Assembly: GCA_030998225.1 (NCBI GenBank)
Contig: JAPYXD010000403.1
Coordinates: 496,001-560,000 of the forward strand
Length of the DNA: 64,000 nucleotides
From: Diplolepis rosae
Taxonomy: Eukaryota > Arthropoda > Insecta > Hymenoptera > Diplolepididae
Reading direction: 5' to 3'
Shown: positions 9,595 to 21,510 of the stretch, in pieces
How the letters are laid out: the number at the start of each line of letters is the position of its first letter
Position numbering within the stretch: the stretch's first letter is position 1
Position numbers and translations under genes: made by a program
Notes under the pieces: model-generated
Told to the model about the DNA's origin: nothing
Databases searched by the model: none
What the model saw: only the letters and a program-made list of their open reading frames with translations

Positions 9595-10397
9595 AATGCT
9601 TGCAGGACTGATTGCGCCTCGGCTTCGTCTCGGCTTTGCCTTAGCTACGCCTAGACTACGCCTTGGCTACGATCTCCTGCGAGCATTGTCGATAATTGCA
9701 TCAGCTCTAAAGCTCTTATAGGATGTTGTTGCAAATGTTTGAATTTAGTATCTTCCCATTTTGCTGTACTTGAAGCCATATAGGTTTATATACCACCCCA
9801 CCATCCCATATAGACACTCCACCTCATATAGGAAAGGTGTCTTAGAATTTCTCACCTGCATTCTCTGTTCGCTGCCTGAATGCGACATACATTCGGGTCC
9901 ATATTTTTATTGTTTAGTTCCTGGGCAATTAGCTTTCCTTCCGGGTTTCGAAGTAGACGCTTCCCGCATTCTCCGTTTCCATTTTCTATTTTACACACCA
10001 CAATAACAATTTCGCTACCTATATCTATTGATAAAATTATAAGAAAATTTAGGTAAAAGCATTTCAACATTTCATGAATGGGACTCGTTCTTGATTTTGA
10101 TGACGAGTCTGTCGGAAGTAAGAAAATTAGTTACGATTACCACTCTACAATAGTTGTTACTAGAATTATGGAATTATTTACCAAAGTTAAGAAATGGTAA
10201 CCATTGCTAACAAAATTTGTGGACCAACTGTTACGAACGTGTCAAGGTGGCCAAATTTTTCCAAAATTATAATATAATTTCTACATAAATTGCATGCCAC
10301 TCAAAGCGCCCGTAACCGAGCACCTTGACAAGGTCGCTGATGCAGCTTATCGTTGCTCGGGTCAAGGAACTTTTAGCAAATGGTTGATTCGGGAAGG
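9595..10397. other. Intergenic; short internal repeat near 9616-9674
   Basis: A patch of about 60 bp (9616-9674) repeats a unit resembling CTCGGCTTCGT / CTTGGCTACGA several times. The remainder shows no gene that I can support. Confidence 0.5.
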
Positions 10398-10855
10398 AAA
10401 TTCCTAATACATTATTATATTAATATTGATATCACTATTAATATCATTGTAATTATATCATTAATGCTATATATCACGCCCATATTGCGTTATATTATGC
10501 ATTATATTGATGCGTGTTAATATATATATATATTGATGTACGTGCAGGCTTGTGCACCTGAGTATAAATATGAGTTTATGTTTACAGGTAAACGCGGATA
10601 ATTATAACTACGATTTTTAAATGCGACTGGCCTGTCACATGATCGCATAGATTGTAATTTCAGGAGTATCTAAATACAGGAAATTCCTAATGCATCATTT
10701 TATTAATATTAATGTTACTATTAATATTAATATTGCTTTCATATTCATTTAAAACCATTAATATTGTCGCCAATAATTATAACTATGGCTTCATGCGAGT
10801 GGCATGTTACATCATCGCATAAGTTGTAATTTCAGAAATATCTAAATCTATGAAA
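10398..10855. repeat. Two-copy direct repeat
   Basis: GGAAATTCCTAATACATTAT at 10398 recurs as GGAAATTCCTAATGCATCAT at 10679. In both copies an ATATTAAT-rich stretch is followed by TAATTATAACTA and CACATGATCGCATA / TACATCATCGCATA. The first copy also contains a short TA run. Unit length differs (about 280 and 180 bp) because of internal gain or loss. Confidence 0.75.
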
Positions 10856-11083
10856 ACATTGATCAACATTATAAATATTTCTACTGGAAAGTGGAAGCAA
10901 AAGGAGAGAGCGCGAGAGAAGAAGAGAGAGCATAAGAGAGAGGAAGAGGGAGAGATATCCAGCGCGCGTACACTGATGCACTGTATCTCACCATAGTTTT
11001 CGGGCATTTGTCAATTCCTTTCTTGGTTCGCCCATGCACATGCCCCATATCGTAAAATCGTACTAGCATTTTGGTAGATTCAA

Positions 11084-11488
11084 CCCAAAATTATATTGTT
11101 CGCCTTCATCCTTATTTCCTATATAGCATATTGTATTATCGAAGATTTCAAACTTAACAATAACTGTTTTCTTGTTTCATGTGAAGTAAAAATGATTACG
11201 TACTCAGCAATGTTTGCGTAATGTTTAGTATCGAAGCTAAAACACTGTTTTTTATCATAAACTGAAAAATCTCATTAGCATTGAAGTAGATTCAACCAAA
11301 AATTATATTGTTCGCCTTCATCCTTATTTCCCATATAGCATATTGTATTATCGAAGATTTCAAATTTGAGAATAATTTTTTTCTCGTTTCTTGTGAAGTA
11401 AAAATGTTTACGTACTCAGCAATGCTTGAGTAATGTTTAATATCGAAGCTAATAAATTGTTTTTCATCATAAACTGAAAAGTCGTACA
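11084..11488. repeat. Tandem duplication of about 208 bp
   Basis: ATTATATTGTTCGCCTTCAT at about 11091 and again at about 11301 begins two copies roughly 90 percent alike, through to ATCATAAACTGAAAA. The second copy abuts the truncated start of the gypsy element. Confidence 0.85.
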
Positions 11489-11490
11489 TT

Positions 11491-11894
11491 ATAATAATAA
11501 CAACAATAATTTTTTAGAAAATAGAAATAACAATTATAGAAACAATAATAATAATTTTTTACAACAAAGATACAACAATACTAACAATTTTCCTAGAAAT
11601 TTTTACAATAATAACAATAATGTTAATAATACTAATAGACAATTGAATCCAGGACAGTACAAAAACTTTAACTCAGGACAGTTCCAAAATCGAACTAAAC
11701 AATATGAAAATAGATTTTTGCAAAATAATAACACTCAACAAAATTCAAATTATACTGAAATAATTTGCAATTACTGTAAAAAACTCAGTCATTTAGTACG
11801 AGAGTGCAAGATACGACCGAATAGCCAATCACAAACAGCTCATCAGGAAAACACCAAAGCTCTCCCCAGCACGGGTGCACTGAGGAAAGAATAA
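11491..11894 (+). pseudogene. Gypsy Gag C-terminal part with zinc knuckle
   Basis: An Asn-rich segment (runs of AAT/AAC codons) leads to one CX2CX4HX4C zinc knuckle, CNYCKKLSHLVREC, near 11770-11810. Such a knuckle in nucleocapsid binds retrotransposon RNA. The capsid part is missing because the element is truncated at about 11490. The frame ends at 11894 and protease continues in a different frame, which fits a programmed frameshift between Gag and Pol but could also be mutation. Confidence 0.75.
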
Positions 11895-14164
11895 ATCGAG
11901 AACCACTGGAATCCACTTCTAACGATCATACAACAACAACAATAAATATTTCAAAGTCCACTTCGATTCCATCAATTATAATATCAACAGAAGGTTTAAA
12001 AAATCCAACACACATGATGATTGATACTGGTGCTGCTCGAAATTCAATTAAACAAAAGGTTCTCAACCCTGAAGTACCAATAAATAGCCAAAACGTATTA
12101 AAACTTACAGGAATTAATGATTTACCACTTTACACATTAGGACGGGTAAAAATAAACATTTTTGGTTATCCAACGATATTTAACATTATTCCCAATGAAG
12201 TCCCAGTAGAAGAAGATGGAGTATTAGGATCAGAATTTTTTCAAGATAATAGTGTAAATATAAATTATACTTCAAAATGCTTAGAAATTGAGAACCACTG
12301 TTACCCTTTTAAATCTACCAATACATTTACTATTCCAGCTCGAACAGTTACAACATTTTATGTTAATATAAAAAATACAGAAAAGAGTGAAGGGTATTTA
12401 CCTCGATTACATATCCAAGATGGCGTTTACGTAGGAGACGCAGTTGTAAAAAATCACAAAGGAAAAGCTTATTTAAAATTTGCAAACACAAATGAAATAC
12501 CAATAACATTATCAGTCCCAATAGTTAATTTAGAAGATTTTGAAGAACAAGAATATTATAAACGAATTGCAAATTTACATAATTTTAAACAAACAAATAA
12601 CGAAAATTTATCAAATAAAATATTAAATAACTTCTTAGGAACTAACATTTCTCTGATTGACTCGTGCAAAATTTTTAATGTAACAGACGAAGACAGAGTA
12701 GAATGTATTAAAAAACTTCTTCGATTAGACCATTTAAATCAAGATGAATATGAACATGTAGAAAAATTAATTAAAAATAATGCAGACAGATTTCAAATCC
12801 CAGGAGAACCACTTGAAGCTACTAATGTATTACAACATTCAATTCCTACTGTAGATGACGCTCCAATTTTTTCAAGACAATATAGATTTCCCCCAGTTCA
12901 CAAGGAAGAAATTACAAGACAAGTCGATGAATTATTAAAAAATAAAATAATTAAGCCCTCGCAGTCACCATATAACACTCCAGTGTGGATAGTTCCTAAA
13001 GAACCTGATTCTCAAGGAAAAATAAAATGGAGAATGGTTCTTGATTTTCGTAAATTAAATGAAAAAACAATTGGCGATTCGTATCCTTTACCTAATATAA
13101 ACGATATACTTGATTCTCTAGGATCAGCAAAATATTTTTCAGTGTTTGATTTAGCTACTGGTTTTCACCATATAAAAATGAACCCAAAAGACTCACATAA
13201 AACCGCATTTTCTACACCTCACGGTCATTACGAATTCGATAGAATGCCTTTCGTTTTGAAAACAGCACCCGACACATTTTAAAGATTAATGGCTTTAACA
13301 TTAACTGGATTTATCGGAATGGAACATTTTGTATATCTTGATGACATAGTTATATATGCAAATACTCTAGAAGAGCAGGAAATTAAATTTAACAATTTAG
13401 CAGAAAGACTTAGAAAAGCATATCTTCATTTACAACCAGACAAATGCGAATTTTTACGACCCGAAGTAGGATATTTAGGTCATATAATTGATAAAAATCG
13501 AGTACGTCCAGATCCAAAAAAGAAAATAGCTGTAAAAAACTTACCAGTCCCAAAAACACAGAAAAATGTTAAACAATTTTTAGGCTTAGCAGGATATTAT
13601 AGACGATTTATTGACGGATTTTCAAAAATTGCAAGTCCTCTAAACCAACTTCTGAAAAAAGATATACCTTTTAATTGGAAAGAAAAACAACAAGCAGCTT
13701 TCGATATTCTAAAAGCAAAATTATGTGAAGAACCACTTTTACAACGATCTGATTTTTCTCAACCCTTTATACTCACAACAGATGCCTTAGGATTTGCAAT
13801 AGGAGGTATTTTATCACAAGGTAAAATAGGTAAAGATAAACCAATAGCATATGCTTCACGTAGTCTAAGTGATGCTGAGAAAAAATATGATACATATGAA
13901 AAAGAAGCTCTTGCTATAATATTTTGTGTAACTCATTTTCGTCCTTATTTGTATGGAAGAAAATTTACTTTGGTAACTGATCACAAACCTCTAGTTTGGT
14001 TCCAAAATTCTAAAGACCCTTGTTCACGAGTTTCACGTTGGAGATTAAAACTTGCAGAATATGATTTTGATGTAATTTACAAAGCAGGAAAAGTGAATGT
14101 AAATGCAGACGCTCTCTCAAGAAACCCTATTGATGATAAAAAAAGAAATCAAAATATTTACTAG
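11895..14164 (+). pseudogene. Gypsy Pol: protease, reverse transcriptase, RNase H
   Basis: The aspartic protease active site MIDTGAARNS is near 12015. Reverse transcriptase motifs follow: WRMVLDFRKLN, FSVFDLATGFHHI, and FVYLDDIVIYA with the catalytic Asp pair. RNase H shows TDALGFAIG, YEKEALAI and TDHKPLVW, then the end block VNVNADALSR. One in-frame TAA at 13280-13282 stands where a Gln codon is expected just before the YLDD region; the frame is the same on both sides. A further frameshift lies near 14155. The domain order is Ty3/gypsy (RNase H before integrase). Inactive copy. Confidence 0.9.
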
Positions 14165-14231
14165 TTGATGACAATGATACTTTCATGACTTCTCAAGAAA
14201 AAACGTTTTTCAAGAAAACTTTTACAAGATA

Positions 14232-14745
14232 CCAGGCGTACAAGTATGAAACCGGTAATGACATATATGTGTCGCTAGGTAAAACTATACACTCTGTCAA
14301 ACCAAATCATTGACGCCATTTCTTCGCATTGACTTCTGTCAACAATATTCAGTTCATAAACAATCAAGTTTCATACAACAACTAATTTTTTTTCGCTAGT
14401 AAAAATGTCGATTTTTGTGCCTTCAAACTACGATTCGCGGACATCATTTATTTTCTGTTACCAATTGAAGAAATCTGCTTTGGAAGCCCATCGAATTCTT
14501 GTGGAAGCTTACGGCTAGCATGCTCTAGGCAAAACACAGTGCAACGAGTGGTTCAATAAGTTTAAAAGTGGCGATTTCGATGTGAGAACAATTTTTTTGG
14601 CGAGACATACACAAATTGCCAGAGAGATGGGAAAAATGTGTGGCAAGCAATGGCCATTACTTTGAAGATTGAATGTATAACCATTTTTATTAAATAAACG
14701 TGTATTTTCTCAAAAAAATTAGCGGCTTCATACTTGTACACCTGG
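14232..14745 (+). mobile_element. Deleted mariner in gypsy pol, TA duplication
   Basis: Ends CCAGGCGTACAAGTATGAAA and, in reverse complement, CCAGGTGTACAAGTATGAAG, flanked by TA at 14230-14231 and 14746-14747. The gypsy frame reads through when the element and one TA are removed. It retains the first ~60 and last ~10 codons of a transposase, so it is a 514-bp deletion derivative. Confidence 0.9.
14405..14685 (+). pseudogene. Mariner transposase N-terminal remnant
   Basis: The ATG at 14405 opens MSIFVPSNYDSRTSFIF, then KKSALEAHRILVEAYG, a stop, and TQCNEWFNKFKSGDFDV. This is the N-terminal helix-turn-helix region of mariner transposases that begin MSxFVP, like the one at 63163. The catalytic domain is deleted; only a C-terminal scrap (WEKCVASNGHYFED in another frame) remains. 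Confidence 0.8.
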
Positions 14746-14747
14746 TA

Positions 14748-15462
14748 TAAACAAGAAAACTCTAAAAATGAGGTAAGACCTTTAAAACTAAGAAATTTGA
14801 ATCCAGGAATCGTACCAGACGACGTCGATCATTTTAGCAAGATTCCAGAAGCCCAAATATTAAATATTGACACAAAAGTTCCAGAATTTTTACAAGAATT
14901 CCTTAGTGAAGAATCATTTAGTGAAATTGGTAAGAATATTTTAAAATACACAAATTTATTAAAAAATATGGCTTCAAGACTTATTTTTATGACAATATTT
15001 TTATTAAGTCCAATGTTTTCCAAAAAATACGAGAATTTATCATGGAAAACTATTACTACAAGAGCTCAAAAGAGAATACAACAAGAAAAAGCCAAAAATT
15101 TGGATCAAAATGAAACTCAAGAAAAATTAGACAAAAATTTTTCTTCTAAACCTCTTGTGAAAAAATCACAAGGTAGGCCAAGAAAAAATCTACTTACAAA
15201 TTTGAAAAATATTCCCTCTCAAACAAAAAGAAAGAGAGGTAGACCAAGAAAACCAATATTTGAAAACGAATTACCAGAAATAAATATGCAAAAGGGAAGC
15301 CGAACAAAAGTAGAATCAGATTCCGACTCTGATCCTGATTATTTAGATTATTTGAAACAAACTCAAGCAAAAAAAAAGACGAAGAATGCCAAGAAGCAAA
15401 AAAATGTTAATGAATTTAAAAGGGAAGAAAGTGAGAATTATTTCTCAATCATCAGAAGATGA
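14748..15462 (+). pseudogene. Gypsy Pol linker with two AT-hook motifs
   Basis: Between RNase H and integrase the polyprotein has a long lysine-rich insert. It carries two AT-hook DNA-binding motifs, SQGRPRKN (about 15165-15187) and KRKRGRPRKP (about 15226-15255), followed by an Asp/Ser-rich run (ESDSDSDPDYLDYL). AT-hooks bind the minor groove of AT-rich DNA. In this position they might steer integration or nuclear retention; that is inference. This is not part of the usual gypsy integrase, whose C-terminal chromodomain lies elsewhere. A frame change near 15440 passes into the acidic region. Confidence 0.65.
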
Positions 15463-16485
15463 AATCAACGACACTGAAACCTCACACGAAGAAAATGATG
15501 AAGAAAATTATGAAGAAAATTTGGAAGATAATTTTGAAGAAGATTTTGAGGAAAATTTCGAAAAGAATTTTGAACAGAATTTTGAAGATCATTTTGGAGA
15601 CGATCTTGAGGAGAATTTTGAAGAAAACCAAGAAGAGAACTTGGAAGAAGAATTTGAAGAGCCTTATTTTAATGAAAATTTGAAACTAAACCGAAGAACT
15701 CAAATAAATTCTGGAAAAAACGGTAATGATCATGATAATTATAATAGTCCACCCCCAGAACCTCCTCCTATAAACTCTCAAACAGAAAAAATTATAACGA
15801 AGAAAAATACAGTTGAATGTCGCGATCAATTAACTATGCGAAAAGATAATTATGCATATTTTGTTACAACAAATGGAACTCCTCGCGACAACGGATCAAA
15901 AACAGAAAAACGTGAAACTTTACCAAAATTTAAAAATTTACAAAAAGGAACAGCAAAAGAAACTAAAGAAGGAAACTACTACCATTTTGCACATCCAATT
16001 GAAGAAGAAACTAAGGAAAATTTACTCGAAACATTAAATAATATAAAATCATCAATCTACTCATTACATGAATTATCTCAAAGATTTAAATTACGATCTA
16101 TTAGTATATCAAAAACTTCCAGAATTAATCATATACCTTGGGAAGAAGTGAAATCAATTTTCGACTCAATTTTTTCAAATTCAACTACAAAAATTATAGT
16201 TTGTGATAGAATAACGCAATATCCAACAAAAGAACATCGAACTCATTTAATTGAAGAAGCTCATTCTTCAGCATTAGGAGGCCATAAAGGCGTCACAAAA
16301 ACTTATAGTCGAATTCGCCAAAAATTTTTTTGGGAAAATATGAAAGTAGACATTCAAAAATATATAATAATCAGAGTAAAAAAAAAACAGCCTATGGTAA
16401 TCACAGACACACCCACTACTGCTTTTGAAAAAATATCAATGGACATTGTTGGTCCACTACCTGAAACAAAATCTGGTAACTTATA
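15443..16485 (+). pseudogene. Gypsy Pol: acidic repeat region and integrase N-terminus
   Basis: About 60 codons (15478-15665) repeat units such as EENFE, EDNFE and EKNFE, giving a very acidic low-complexity stretch. After a Pro-rich spacer comes the integrase zinc-binding domain: HLIEEAHSSALGGHKGVTKT then FFWENMKVDIQKYI, with the two His of HHCC in place. The paired Cys that should follow are not visible (IIIRVKKK), so the zinc site is damaged. The catalytic core then begins with ISMDIVGPLPE. The frame is open to the insertion of a TIR element at 16486. Confidence 0.75.
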
Positions 16486-17437
16486 GGGGAGAGTCGGGTA
16501 GCCCCGGCCATCGGGTAGCCCCGGCCACTCATGACATTGAATAAACTGTACTCTCTGCGAAAATAAATTAACATTTTTTTCTTTCAGAATTGTGCCAAAG
16601 TTTAATTTTAATGATATGGAGTCGTATCTTTCATCAACTTAAAAGAAAATCAGGTCTACATATTTCATCTCTAGAAAACAGGTGCATTTTGAGAAATATG
16701 TACCATCTTTATTATAAAATATTTCTAAAGCTAAAAGAAATATCAGATTGGTTCTGATTGGGATATATAAATTCACTTTCTAACTATGTGACCTCTAATT
16801 TTTGTTTAATATTTTCGCGTATTTTTTTATTTACAGCAGTTTTAGTGAAACTTGTCAGAATCGGATAGCCCTGGCCATTTCGTGTCGGGTAGCCCTGGCC
16901 ACATTTTTCTGCTAAGTTTCTAAGTTTACCCCGACACACGACTCACAAATAATTGCAGCCTCTTGATCGGAAATTCATGAAACCTTTTAAACAAGCATAT
17001 TCGGAAAAGTGGGCTTTATGGATGCGCAGGAATACTGCACTGAGAAGAAAATGCTATTGAATCAAAAGCATGTATATCATGGATTCAAATCAATATGCTA
17101 TAAAATTAGTAACATATTTATTGGTTCCTGTTGTATATTTTTATGAATTAATAGTATATGTACACGCTTTTGATTTAATAGCATTTTTTTCTTAGTGAAA
17201 TATCTCGGTTTTTTCGATGGCCGGGGCTACCCGACACTATTTTGTAGTAATCTATTTTAAATCTCACTTTAATCGCTTTGTTTTCTTCCAAAATATGTTT
17301 ATTTCTTATTTTCCTCTTTGCAGGTTGTTGGTAGAAACATTGACATTATAACTAACCTTCTAAATTTTAATTTTGATCCCTATAAGCCAAGTTATTATCA
17401 AAAAAGCTTAAGTGGCCGGTACTACCCGACTCTCCCC
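16486..17437. mobile_element. TIR element in gypsy integrase, TA duplication
   Basis: Terminal repeats GGGGAGAGTCGGGTAGCCCC and, in reverse complement, GGGGAGAGTCGGGTAGTACC, with TA at 16484-16485 and 17438-17439. Subterminal copies of GTCGGGTAGCC(C/T)(C/T)GGCCA recur near 16515, 16865, 16890 and, inverted, 17220. No protein is encoded. It is itself interrupted by the MITE at 17038-17197. When removed with one TA the integrase frame closes up precisely. Confidence 0.9.
17038..17197. mobile_element. CACTGAG-type MITE, copy 1
   Basis: Ends CACTGAGAAGAAAATGCTAT and, in reverse complement, CACTAAGAAAAAAATGCTAT. The body resembles the element at 60596-60781 (shared ATGCTATTGAATCA, AAAAGCATGTATA, CCAATAAATATG in one or other orientation). 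About 160 bp, no coding capacity. Confidence 0.85.
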
Positions 17438-18021
17438 TATATTCTAACGATACAAGACAATTTTACCAAATATTCTTTAGCAATACCTCTTCCTAATCAC
17501 CAAGCTAGTACAATAGCAGATGCTTTTGTGAAAAAATTTATTTGCATATTTGGATCACCAAAAGGAGTACTTACTGACCAAGGCAGAGATTTTTTAAGTA
17601 ACCTATTAAAAAGGTTGGCAAAACGTTTTAGAATTAAACAATTTCGTACCACAGCTTTTCACCCTCAATCAAACGGGTCATTAGAACGTTCACATCATGT
17701 TTCAGGAGAATATCTCAAACAATTTGTTGCAAAAAATTCAGAATGGGATGATTGACTTGAACTAGCAATGTTCTCGTATAATACTAGTGTACATGAAGGC
17801 ACAAAATGCACACCCTATGAATTGGTTTTTGGTAAATTAGCTCGTGAACCTTCCAGCGAACCTTTATCACAACAAGAAAAATTACAAACGTATGATGATT
17901 ATTTAATTAATTTCGCAACACAACTACACGGAATGCGAACACAACCAAGAGAGAATCTTATTTCAGCAAAAGAAAAATCGAAAATATATTATGATAAAAA
18001 AATAAATCCTTTAGAAGTAAA

Positions 18022-18025
<4 letters not shown>
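17438..18025 (+). pseudogene. Gypsy integrase catalytic core
   Basis: The core reads LTIQDNFTKYSLAIPL, GSPKGVLTDQGRDFLS and FHPQSNGSLERSHH, giving the Asp-Asp-Glu catalytic triad (first Asp in ISMDIVG before the insertion, second in LTDQG, Glu in LERSH). A TGA replaces an expected Trp codon at 17753-17755, and the frame continues unchanged past it (MFSYNTSVHEGTKCTPYELV). The R1-clade insertion interrupts the gene at 18025; the C-terminal end resumes at 23924. Confidence 0.85.
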
Positions 18026-18057
<32 letters not shown>

Positions 18058-18524
18058 GTGAGGAGGAAAAATGGCAAAATCTTTTATAGACGTTGTACAG
18101 GACTCTCCTAGGACGGGTCTAGGCATACCTGTTAAAACCAAAAAACCCCCTCTCTCGAACCAATACACCACCCGCGGGACCGCCTTTCGGCTTTAAACTT
18201 CACGGGTGGTTGGTTCCATTAAAGTCGCGTACGACTCTTCCGTCATCCGTTCGCTCAGAACTCCCACCCGCGGCCACACGCCCACTAGGATAACCGACTA
18301 GCCGCGCCACCCAGGGGAGAAACAAACAGATTCCCTCCCCGAACGACGCGGACAGCCAAGTCTACCCGAGACGCAGGACCGCGGGTGCCGGCCCCGATGC
18401 GATTTCTACTGGCCCTCCCCGTTGTTTCGCTCTCGACGCCCATCAAGCTCTCTCGTCTTCATCACAAGTGTGACGAATGACTCGATGAGCGTCCAGAACC
18501 GTTCAGACTGGAGCATGAGGGGGA

Positions 18525-21510
18525 CTATCGTGTCAGGAGTAAGTTCGGAACCCACCGACTGACCGAGGACCCCCTAGCCACACCCCATTTTGCGCAGACG
18601 AAGAGTGCGTGCTCTGCGTTATCCACCGGGGATTCGCAGTAGCAACACGTCTCCTCGTCTCTCTTCTTAAAGCGCCTCAGGTACGCGTTAAAACAGCCAT
18701 GGCCCGAGAGCGCTTGCGCCAAGTAAAAGCCGACTTCCCCGTGCTTTCTGTTCAGCCAGGTGGCGAGCTCCGGGATCAGGCGGTAGGTCCATCTCCCTGT
18801 CTGCTCACCATGCCATCTCATCTGCCATTTCTCGACGAGTCTGCGCCTTCCATCCTTGCGGATGGCCTCCTTCGCGCGAGCGATTTCCTGCGGGTCGGCG
18901 CAGGTAAGCTCCTTGCGAAGCTGAAGGGTTTCCTGCCTTTCCTCCGCCAATAAATCTATTGGCGGGACGCTCGCCAGGACCAGCACAGCGTTCGTCGAGA
19001 TAGTTCTATATGCCGAAACTATTCTCAGCGCGACAAGTCTCTGCGCCGAGAACAGCTTCTTCTGGATAGCATGGTTTTGCAAAGCATTGGCCCAGACCGG
19101 AGCTGCGTAAAGCAGCTTCGAATGGACCACGCTCGCCACCAATCTTCTTTTCGCTTCCCTGGGTCCACCAATGTTTGGCATAAGCCGGGCCAAATTCGCT
19201 CCACATTGGATGGCTTTGGCAGCTGCGATCTTTAGATGTTCGCCAAAGCTAAGCCTACGATCCAGCTGCACCCCCAGGTACTTAATGCTTGTTTTCCACT
19301 CGACTTCATGCTCTCCGAGAACGATCCTCGGGTATTGGAAGGATCTCCTGTCCGTAACGAGCAAAGCCTCGGTTTTCTCAGGGGCCATTTTAAGACCCCT
19401 GCCATCCAACCAGCGCCTTGCTCGCCACAGACTTTCATTGATCCTCAGCTCTAGGATTCTGACGTCGTCAGCGGCGCACACGACAAGTGCGTCATCCGCG
19501 AAGCCGACGATGCTCGTTCCAGCAGGCAGGTCCATGCGCAGGAAGTCATCATACATGATGTTCCAAACGAGTGGACCCACCCGCGACCCTTGAGGAGCGC
19601 CACATGTCATCTCTTCTTTGAGAGACCATTTGTCGCCCTCGTATATCACCCACCTGTCGCTCAGATAGTCATCCATCATTCGCAACAGGTAGTCTGGAAC
19701 CTTTTTCCGCATCATCGCCTCGATGCAGATGTCCCATCTCGCGGTATTGAACGCATTGCGTATGTCAATGCTAATCAACGCACAGAATCCCTTACGCTTA
19801 CCAGTTCCTTTTCTTGCATTTGTGGCGATGTTAACCACAGCTTGGATGGCGTCCACAGTGGATCTGCCTTTCCTGAATCCGAACTGGCTTTCCGAGAGCT
19901 CGTTCTCCCCGACCAAGAGAGCCTGAAGCCGTTGTAGAATCAACTCCTCCAGAAGCTTCCCCATCGTATCCAATAAGCATATTGGTCTATACGACGAGGC
20001 AACCCCCAGAGGTTTGTTGCCCTTCCTCAGCAGGACCAACCTCTGCTTCTTCCAATCTGCGAAGAACCTCCCATCCCGAAGACAGGAGTTAAATGCGTCT
20101 AAAGGATCTCGTTCGGCACCCCGTCGATACCCGGCGCTGTATTTGCCTTAAGCCTTCCACCCGCTCTCTTTAGTTCTTCGAGAGTGAAGAGTTCTTCGCG
20201 CCGGACCACGCAGGAACTTCGGTCCTGTCTTTGGAACGGCTCCACGTGTGGAAACAAGCTTCGCACAATGTACTTGACTCGATCGGGATTATCCAGGCCC
20301 GGGGTCTTTCTTCTAGTCACCAATCTCTTGGTGACTATTTTGAAGGCGAGACCCCATGGATCCTTCTCGACCTCACCGATCAAGTCTTTCCAGCATTGAA
20401 GTCGGCTTTTCTTTATGCCTCGCCTCAAAGCTGTTTTTGCCCCTTTCCATGCCTCGTGCAGCGTAGCATCCCCCTTTGAACGGGTGAATTTTCGCCGCGC
20501 TGCGAGGCATTCTCGACGTAGGGCTGCTAACTGGTCGTTCCACCAGTACATCGAACCCTTGGCTTCCCTGCGCTTACGGCGAGGCATCGAGTAGTCACAA
20601 GCCGCGACCACCTTCTGCCTCACCGAGCGCACAGCAGCTTCGTACGACCCAGCAGGGCAGACCCAACCAAGCTCATCCATGAGCCTGGTTTCTTCGAGGT
20701 GTTCGCGAAGTCTTTCCCTGCTGAGTCGTCTCGTGTTCCAGGAGGGGCTCCTTCCTTCGCCGCCCCTACCCTTTTCCACCGCTTGGCACCCTTGTTCTAG
20801 GCTAAATTCGATGCACCGGTGGTCACTCAAGGTTATTACCTCGAGGACCGACCAGTCGCTTATCCTTGAAGCGAGGCGAGGTGCGGCGACCGTGAGGTCA
20901 ATTATTGACCCTCCCGCTCCTCGTCTGAACGTGAAATCCCCGCCCTGATTCAGGACGATCAGGTCGTTCCTAGCGACCATCTCGCCAACCAAGATTCCCC
21001 TCCTATCTAGGCGGGCCTCACACCACTCGGGCGATTTACTGTTGAAGTCACCCCCTATGAGGGATCGCCCGATGGCCTCACTGAGGCTTTCCTCAAGGAG
21101 GAGGATCTGGGTCTCAAAGACATCGAAGGGATCGCCGGGGGAGAAGTAGCAGCTGTACACACGCACACCCGCCACCTCCACCCAAACGAACCCCGCGTCG
21201 GTCTCCAGGAAGTCTCCGACGCCCAAATCAGGGTTACAAACAAGAATGCCGGCCCTCCTTGATGCATCCTGATACCAAGCAGAGTTTTCGGACCACTTGT
21301 ACTGCTCACTAATGAGCAGCACATCGGCCCCCTCTCCCTGGCAGTCTGCATCAGGAGGTCCTGGGCATCCCTCCCCCTTCCGAGGTTGAGCTGCAGGAAC
21401 TTCAATTCCTGCCTCTCAACCTCCGAAGCTCTTCCCGGAAGACCGGGCAGGAGCCGCTCCCTGACACATGTGCGACATCTTTTTCGCCCCTGTCTATGCA
21501 TGTCAGGCAC
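18525..21510 (-). pseudogene. R1-clade ORF2: endonuclease, reverse transcriptase, CCHC
   Basis: The N-terminal APE-type endonuclease starts LKFLQLNLGRGRDAQ (near 21400), with ISEQYKW, IGGDFNSKSPEW and SDHRCIEF. Reverse transcriptase follows: NTAPGIDGVPNEIL, SYRPICLLDTMGKLLE, ISIDIRNAFNTARW, GAPQGSRVGP, then FADDALVV with the catalytic Asp pair. The C-terminus carries CCYCESPVDNAEHALFVC, a CCHC motif typical of the clade. Two defects: a frameshift near 21320, and a deletion of about 40 bases after NEIL near 20100, inferred by comparison with the second copy at 28125-28180. Otherwise open over most of its length. ORF2 proteins nick target DNA and copy the RNA there. Confidence 0.9.

Noticed and set aside
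10398..10855. LTR pair
   Set aside because: The two copies are adjacent, differ in length, and lack TG...CA ends or an internal coding region.
15459..16037. Ile/Lys-rich frames overlapping the acidic gypsy region
   Set aside because: They are the alternative frame of the GAA-rich repeat and have no other support.
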